A stretch of 64,000 bases of DNA from DASUBN01 sp036000105 (lineage in GTDB: Bacteria > Pseudomonadota > Gammaproteobacteria > Natronospirales > REEB76), in contig DASYGE010000012.1 of NCBI GenBank assembly GCA_036000105.1, positions 248,001 to 312,000 of the forward strand, given 5' to 3'. Positions within the stretch are counted from its first letter, which is position 1. The number at the start of each line of letters is the position of its first letter. The position numbers and the translations under genes are program-made. Under the pieces are notes generated by a model. The model searched no databases and was not told the origin of the DNA. It saw only the letters and a program-made list of their open reading frames with translations. Below, piece by piece: positions 60,237 to 64,000 of this stretch.

Positions 60237-60400
60237 AGGCGCCGGTGCTTTTGCACCGGCGCCTCGGGTCTCGAATAGAAAAGCTGGCGTGCCGTGGGGA
60301 TGGGGGAAAGCGGCACGCCAGCAAGAGGCCGGGAGTGGGGTAGCTCCCGGGCGGCCCCACAGGGAGAAGGGGGGCCGCAGTCACGCGCGGGCGCGCGTGA
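60237..60400 (-). ncRNA. candidate small RNA with C-rich hairpin loops
   Basis: Five consecutive hairpins. On the minus strand in 5' to 3' order: TCACGCGC/GCGCGTGA (60400-60381); GCGGCCCC/GGGGCCGC with loop CCTTCTCCCTGT (60378-60351); CCGGGAG/CTCCCGG with loop CTACCCCA (60350-60329); GCTGGCGTGCCG/CGGCACGCCAGC with loop CTTTCCCCCATCCCCA (60322-60283); AGGCGCCGGTGC/GCACCGGCGCCT (60264-60237) followed by TCGTGTTTT, terminator-like. All internal loops are C/U-rich, as in sX13-type RNAs that pair with G-rich ribosome-binding sites. If read on the plus strand the loops are instead G-rich. No protein frame fits the 319-nt gap 60229-60547. Orientation and expression are inference. Confidence 0.5.
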
Positions 60401-60429
60401 TTCGTAAAACCTGTAATCGATTTAACATT

Positions 60430-60452
60430 TTGGACTGGACCGTCCAGTCCAA
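60430..60452. promoter_or_regulatory. perfect operator-like palindrome
   Basis: TTGGACTGGAC (60430-60440), central C, GTCCAGTCCAA (60442-60452): an 11-bp perfect inverted repeat with a one-base centre, also internally repeating TGGAC. The form resembles TetR-family operators. It lies between the candidate small RNA (-) and the DUF4124 gene (+). On the minus strand a TACTAT -10-like hexamer is just upstream of it. No TetR gene is in the window. Confidence 0.65.
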
Positions 60453-60547
60453 GTAATCATAGTACCGAACTTGGGTATTTGCAAGGGCTAAGTGACCCTT
60501 GGTCATTAACCCTTGAGGCCAGCAGGGGAATACACTAGTCTGGCCCT

Positions 60548-61069
60548 ATGATTCGTCCTGCCAGCCAAATCGTCCTGTTGCTCCTCGCCCTGTTCGCCTT
60601 GACCGCAGTCTTCGGTGACACCCTCTACAAGTGGGTGGATAACCAGGGAAATGTTCACTACTCGGACAAGCCCCACCCCGGGGCCACCAAGATGCACCTG
60701 CCCAATGCCCAGACGTACACCCCGCCGGCCACGGCTGCGCGCGATGACGGCGCTGGCCAGCAGCAACAGACTAAGCAGCAGTCCTACAGTATCCAGATCA
60801 CTTCACCCAGTGCGGACCAGACCTTCTCGAACACCCAGAGCGTCACTGTCAGTGTCAGCCTGACACCGGGCCTGCAGCAGGGCGACACGGTCACCATCAG
60901 CGTGGATGGCCAGAGCCATGGACCCGGGGATAGCCTTTCGGCCACCTTCGATGGCCTGGACCGGGGACAGCACACGGCCAGCGCCACACTTCGGGAAGCC
61001 AATGGCAAGGTCTTGAGCGCTCCGTCAGTCACGTTCTATATCCACCGAGCCGCCGTAAAACCGCACTGA
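60548..61069 (+). CDS. DUF4124-domain exported protein
   Basis: 173 residues. Signal peptide QIVLLLLALFALTAVFG followed by the DUF4124 motif DTLYKWVDNQGNVHYSDKPHPGA. A Gln-rich linker (QQQQTKQQS) leads to a beta-sandwich domain, SYSIQITSPSADQTFSNTQS, VTISVDGQSHG, GQHTASATLRE. Such proteins are commonly encoded next to glnL-glnG in this part of the Gammaproteobacteria; the reason is unknown. It ends 45 nt before glnL and may be cotranscribed. Confidence 0.85.
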   Translation: MIRPASQIVLLLLALFALTAVFGDTLYKWVDNQGNVHYSDKPHPGATKMHLPNAQTYTPPATAARDDGAGQQQQTKQQSYSIQITSPSADQTFSNTQSVTVSVSLTPGLQQGDTVTISVDGQSHGPGDSLSATFDGLDRGQHTASATLREANGKVLSAPSVTFYIHRAAVKPH

Positions 61070-61080
61070 AATAGGGCTTA

Positions 61081-61097
61081 TGCACTATAATGGTGCA
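61081..61097 (+). promoter_or_regulatory. NtrC-binding palindrome overlapping a -10 at glnL
   Basis: TGCACTATAATGGTGCA: TGCAC/GTGCA arms and near-perfect inner symmetry, close to the NtrC consensus. A perfect TATAAT (61086-61091) sits inside it, so bound NtrC would block sigma70 polymerase there. A weak -35 only. Located 18 nt before the glnL start. Confidence 0.85.
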
Positions 61098-61114
61098 AAT
61101 CGCTCGAGATCGGT

Positions 61115-62212
61115 GTGGAACCCAATAAGCCAGCCAAGTCACTGCTCCAGGGGATCCTTGAGAACCAGAGCACCGCAGTCCTATGGCTGGACGGAGCCCT
61201 GCGTCTCGCCTACCTGAACCCGGCGGCGGAGACCCTCCTCAGGCTGGACGGACGCCAGGCCCTGGGAAACGCCATCCCCGACTGCCTGCCCCATGCCCAT
61301 GAGTTCGCCGCCGCGCTCGCCCGGGCCGCCGAACGCCGCGAGACCTTCACCCAACGGGAACTCAAGCTGCCCCTGGGCGATACGGAGGACGCCGCCGGCA
61401 TCACCGTGGACTGCACCGCCACTCCCGTGGCGGAGCGGGACGGCGACACACCGCTCCTGGTGGAGCTGGTCCCCCTGGATCGGCATCTGCGCATCAGCCG
61501 CGAAGACGCCCTCATCGCCCAGCACGCGGCTAACCGCCTCTTGGCCCGCAACCTGGCCCACGAGATCCGGAATCCTCTCGGCGGCTTGCGCGGTGCAGCC
61601 CAACTCCTGGACCGGCGTCTGCCGGAGGAAGGGCTCAAGGAATACACCCGCATCATCATGGGCGAGGCGGACCGGCTCTCAGGCCTTGTGGATGCCATGC
61701 TCGGGCCCGCGCGGCTGCCCGAGCGACGTCCCGTGAACATCCACGAACTCCTGGAACACGTGGCACGGCTCACGGAGAGCGAAGCCTCCGCAGCCCTCGA
61801 ACTCAAGCGCGATTACGATCCGAGCCTGCCGGAACTCAACCTGGATCGCGGCGAGATCGTGCAGGCACTGCTCAACGTGGCGCGCAATGCCCGGGAGGCG
61901 CTCGCAGACAAGGGCCAGCTTCTGTTCCGCACCCGGGTGCTGCGCCAGTTCACCATCGGCACCCGCCGTCACCGGCTGGTGGCCTGCGTGGAAGTGATGG
62001 ACGACGGGCCCGGCGTGCCGCCGGAACTCCTCAGCCGCATCTTCGCGCCGCTGGTGAGCGGCAAACCCCACGGCACCGGCCTCGGCCTCTCCATCGCCCA
62101 GGAACTCGTGAACCGCCACGGCGGGCTCATCGAATGCGCGAGCGCACCCGGGCACACCGTGTTCTCCATATTGCTACCCCTGGAAGAGAACCATGAGCAA
62201 GCAGTCGCCTGA
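61115..62212 (+). CDS. glnL: nitrogen regulation sensor kinase NtrB
   Basis: 365 residues from GTG 61115. N-terminal PAS-like domain (ENQSTAVLWLDGALRLAYLN then PAAETLLRL). Dimerisation/phosphotransfer helix with ARNLAHEIRNPLGGLRGAAQLL (His in HEIRNP). ATP-binding domain: NVARNAREAL, VMDDGPGVPPELLSRIF, HGTGLGLSIAQELVNRHGG. Cytosolic; controlled by PII (GlnB/GlnK) in known systems. Overlaps glnG by 20 nt. Confidence 0.95.
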   Translation: MEPNKPAKSLLQGILENQSTAVLWLDGALRLAYLNPAAETLLRLDGRQALGNAIPDCLPHAHEFAAALARAAERRETFTQRELKLPLGDTEDAAGITVDCTATPVAERDGDTPLLVELVPLDRHLRISREDALIAQHAANRLLARNLAHEIRNPLGGLRGAAQLLDRRLPEEGLKEYTRIIMGEADRLSGLVDAMLGPARLPERRPVNIHELLEHVARLTESEASAALELKRDYDPSLPELNLDRGEIVQALLNVARNAREALADKGQLLFRTRVLRQFTIGTRRHRLVACVEVMDDGPGVPPELLSRIFAPLVSGKPHGTGLGLSIAQELVNRHGGLIECASAPGHTVFSILLPLEENHEQAVA

Positions 62213-63587
62213 GATCTGGATCGTGGACGACGATCCGGCCTTGCGCTTCGTCATGAACGAAGCGCTCAAGGAAGCCGGCTTCAGCGTGCGGCTCTATGTG
62301 AGTGCCGAAGACGTGCGTGCCGCCCTCGAGACTGGCCAGCCGGCGGTGCTGGTCTCCGACGTGCGGCTGCCGGGGGAGAGCGGTTTCGATCTGCTGAAGT
62401 TCCTGCGCAAGGAAAGGCCGAAGCTGCCGGTGATCGTGGTCACCGCCCACGCGGATCTGGAGAGCGCCGTGGCGGCTTACCAGGGCGGCGCATTCGAATA
62501 CCTGCCTAAGCCCTTCGATCTGGATGAGCTGGCGGTGTTGGTGAACCGCGCTGTCCAGGCCCAGGGCGCGGTGCAGACCGAGATTGCGCCGCCGGGGGAG
62601 ACGGAACAGCTCATCGGAGAAGCGCCCACCATGCAGCAGGTGTTCCGGGTCATCGGGCGCCTGACCAAGAGCCAGCTCACGGCCTTGATCACCGGTGAAT
62701 CCGGTACCGGCAAGGAGCTGGTGGCCCGCGCCCTGCACCGGCACAGCCCGCGCGCGCGCGCGCCCTTCATTGCGCTGAATACCGCCGCGATCCCGACAGA
62801 GTTGCTGGAATCGGAACTCTTCGGCCACGAGCGGGGCGCCTTCACCGGCGCATCGAGCCGGCGTCTCGGTCGTTTCGAACAGGCCCACGGCGGCACGCTG
62901 TTCTTGGATGAGATCGGCGATATGTCCGCGGCGCTGCAGACGCGGCTATTGCGGGTGCTGGCGGAAGGGGAGTTCTTCCGGGTGGGTGGCCACGAGGCCG
63001 TGAAGGTCGACGTGCGCATCATCGCCGCCACCCATCAGGATCTGGAGGCGCGGGTGGAGGAAGGCGTGTTCCGAGAAGACCTGTTCCACCGCCTGAACGT
63101 GGTACACGTGCATATGCCGGCTCTGCGGGAGCGGCGGGAAGATATCCCGCTCCTGCTGGAGCATTTCATGGACGCCGCCGCCCGGGAGCTGAACGTGGCC
63201 GGCAAGCGCCTCACCGCTGATGCCATCGCCGATCTCATGGAACGCCCCTGGCCCGGCAACGTACGGGAACTCAAGAACCTATGCCGGCGCCTGATGCTCA
63301 TGGCCCCAGGCCGCATCGTACACAAGAGCGATTTGCTGGAGGTTCTGGATCAGGGCCGCGTAGTGCGGGAGGCTAGTGGTGACTGGCGCCAGTCACTGCG
63401 CACCTGGGCGGATGGGGAACTGGCCGCAGGGCGCAGCGATGTGCTGAGTGACGCGCTGCCGGAGTTCGAGAAGATCATGCTGGACGCCGCGTTGGCCAAG
63501 ACCGGTGGCCGGCGCCAGGAGGCGGCGAAATTATTGGGTTGGGGGCGGAATACTCTGACGAGAAAACTGAAGGATCTAGATGGCTAA
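62193..63587 (+). CDS. glnG: nitrogen regulation response regulator NtrC
   Basis: 464 residues. Receiver domain with phosphoacceptor Asp56 in LVSDVRLPGESGFDLL and Lys in YLPKPFDLDEL. AAA+ domain: GESGTGKELVARALH (Walker A), GAFTGASSRR (sigma54 contact loop), GTLFLDEIGDM (Walker B), RPWPGNVRELKNLCRRLM. C-terminal Fis-type HTH: GGRRQEAAKLLGWGRNTLTRKLKDL. Activates sigma54 promoters such as that of glnA. Its palindromes are visible upstream of glnA and of glnL. It ends 5 nt before the convergent pyrD-like gene. Confidence 0.97.
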   Translation: MSKQSPEIWIVDDDPALRFVMNEALKEAGFSVRLYVSAEDVRAALETGQPAVLVSDVRLPGESGFDLLKFLRKERPKLPVIVVTAHADLESAVAAYQGGAFEYLPKPFDLDELAVLVNRAVQAQGAVQTEIAPPGETEQLIGEAPTMQQVFRVIGRLTKSQLTALITGESGTGKELVARALHRHSPRARAPFIALNTAAIPTELLESELFGHERGAFTGASSRRLGRFEQAHGGTLFLDEIGDMSAALQTRLLRVLAEGEFFRVGGHEAVKVDVRIIAATHQDLEARVEEGVFREDLFHRLNVVHVHMPALRERREDIPLLLEHFMDAAARELNVAGKRLTADAIADLMERPWPGNVRELKNLCRRLMLMAPGRIVHKSDLLEVLDQGRVVREASGDWRQSLRTWADGELAAGRSDVLSDALPEFEKIMLDAALAKTGGRRQEAAKLLGWGRNTLTRKLKDLDG

Positions 63588-63592
63588 GGCAA

Positions 63593-64000
63593 TCAGCCTG
63601 CGGCGCAGGCTTCTAGCTTCTGTCCTGGGAGGTTGAGGCTGCCAGTGAGCTGGCTGACGTTCTTGAGCTTGTGCCTATCCAGATAAGCGGCGATGCCGGC
63701 ATTGAGCTTCTTGCACACCAGCGGGTCGTAGAAGAGGGCGGTGCCCACCCCCACGGCAGAAGCGCCGGCCATGAGGAACTCCAGGGCATCGTTCACCGTG
63801 GTGATGCCGCCCTGGCCGATGATGGGGATCCGGTGGGCCTTCGCCACCTGATAGACCTGCTGCACTTTCAAGAGTGCGATGGGCTTGATGGCCGGGCCCG
63901 AGAGGCCGCCCTGGAAGTTGCCGATCACGGCTTCCCGCTTCTCCACATCCACCGCCATGCCCATGAGGGTGTTGATGACCGCGAAGCCATCGGTGCCCGC
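63593..64000 (-). CDS. dihydroorotate dehydrogenase, class 1B-like (C-terminal part, runs off the window)
   Basis: The frame is open from 63593 to the right edge (AGTDGFAVINTLMGMAVDVEKREAVIGN...). Characteristic FMN-enzyme segments are GGLSGPAIKPIALLKVQQVY, IPIIGQGGITTVNDALEFLMAGASAVGVGTALFYDP, and the end KLEACAAG. This matches the phosphate/FMN-binding end of PyrDB-type dihydroorotate dehydrogenases or the similar dihydropyrimidine dehydrogenase subunit, in pyrimidine metabolism. The N-terminal part and catalytic Cys lie outside the window. Confidence 0.85.
   Translation of the reverse strand, partial: AGTDGFAVINTLMGMAVDVEKREAVIGNFQGGLSGPAIKPIALLKVQQVYQVAKAHRIPIIGQGGITTVNDALEFLMAGASAVGVGTALFYDPLVCKKLNAGIAAYLDRHKLKNVSQLTGSLNLPGQKLEACAAG

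Noticed and set aside
60237..60400. CsrB-type RNA on the plus strand
   Set aside because: Plus-strand loops contain GGA-like stretches, but there is no regular series of AGGA loops, and the end hairpin has a T-tract only on the minus strand. Minus orientation preferred, not proven.

Overview
The window is a roughly 64 kb, high-GC, gene-dense stretch of a gammaproteobacterial chromosome spanning the replication origin. The core is rpmH-rnpA-yidD-yidC on one side and dnaA-dnaN-recF-gyrB on the other, with a candidate oriC between dnaA and dnaN. mnmE, mnmG, glyQ/glyS, gmhB, plsC, glnA, glnL/glnG (ntrB/ntrC), hemH and rimO lie nearby. The S46 dipeptidyl-peptidase, the DUF4124 gene beside glnL-glnG and the hairpin-type intergenic repeats suggest the Xanthomonadales/Nevskiales/Steroidobacterales part of the class. 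No rRNA, tRNA, CRISPR array, prophage or insertion sequence was seen.

Layout. 1-5.9 kb: metabolic genes (edge of a probable 2-oxoacid dehydrogenase E1 gene, a HAD hydrolase, glutaryl-CoA dehydrogenase, an ACT-malic enzyme) and small lipid-related proteins. 5.9-12.6 kb: small envelope proteins, a LemA/TPM operon and an alpha/beta hydrolase, with hairpin-rich repeats between genes. 12.6-15.1 kb: a secreted, peptidase-like protein with a long structured leader and two near-identical adhesin-type repeats. 15.1-25 kb: an ABC exporter, an APC permease, a MATE pump, a thiolase, MscL and ferrochelatase. 25-32 kb: two uncharacterised envelope loci (a coiled-coil membrane protein with a VWA lipoprotein; a pair of barrel-like paralogues with a small helical protein and a FecR-SPOR protein). 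32-47 kb: rimO, S46 peptidase, an NfeD-like/GPx in-frame fusion, mnmG, a diguanylate cyclase, mnmE, a hydrolase-OsmC fusion and yidC. 47-57.9 kb: origin genes and glycyl-tRNA synthetase. 57.9-63.6 kb: the nitrogen control region. 63.6-64 kb: the 3' end of a dihydroorotate dehydrogenase gene.

The nitrogen region is easy to read. glnA has an upstream NtrC palindrome and a sigma54 promoter. The same palindrome precedes glnL-glnG, where it contains a perfect TATAAT, which fits activation of glnA and repression of glnLG by NtrC.

The most unusual material is non-coding. One item is a family of hairpin mosaics with conserved apices and changing stems, with at least six copies. A second is a run of five hairpins at 60237-60400 whose minus-strand RNA would expose C-rich loops and end in a terminator-like hairpin. 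A perfect operator-like palindrome sits beside it. A third is a decayed duplication of the 3' end of the FecR gene together with a repeat copy.
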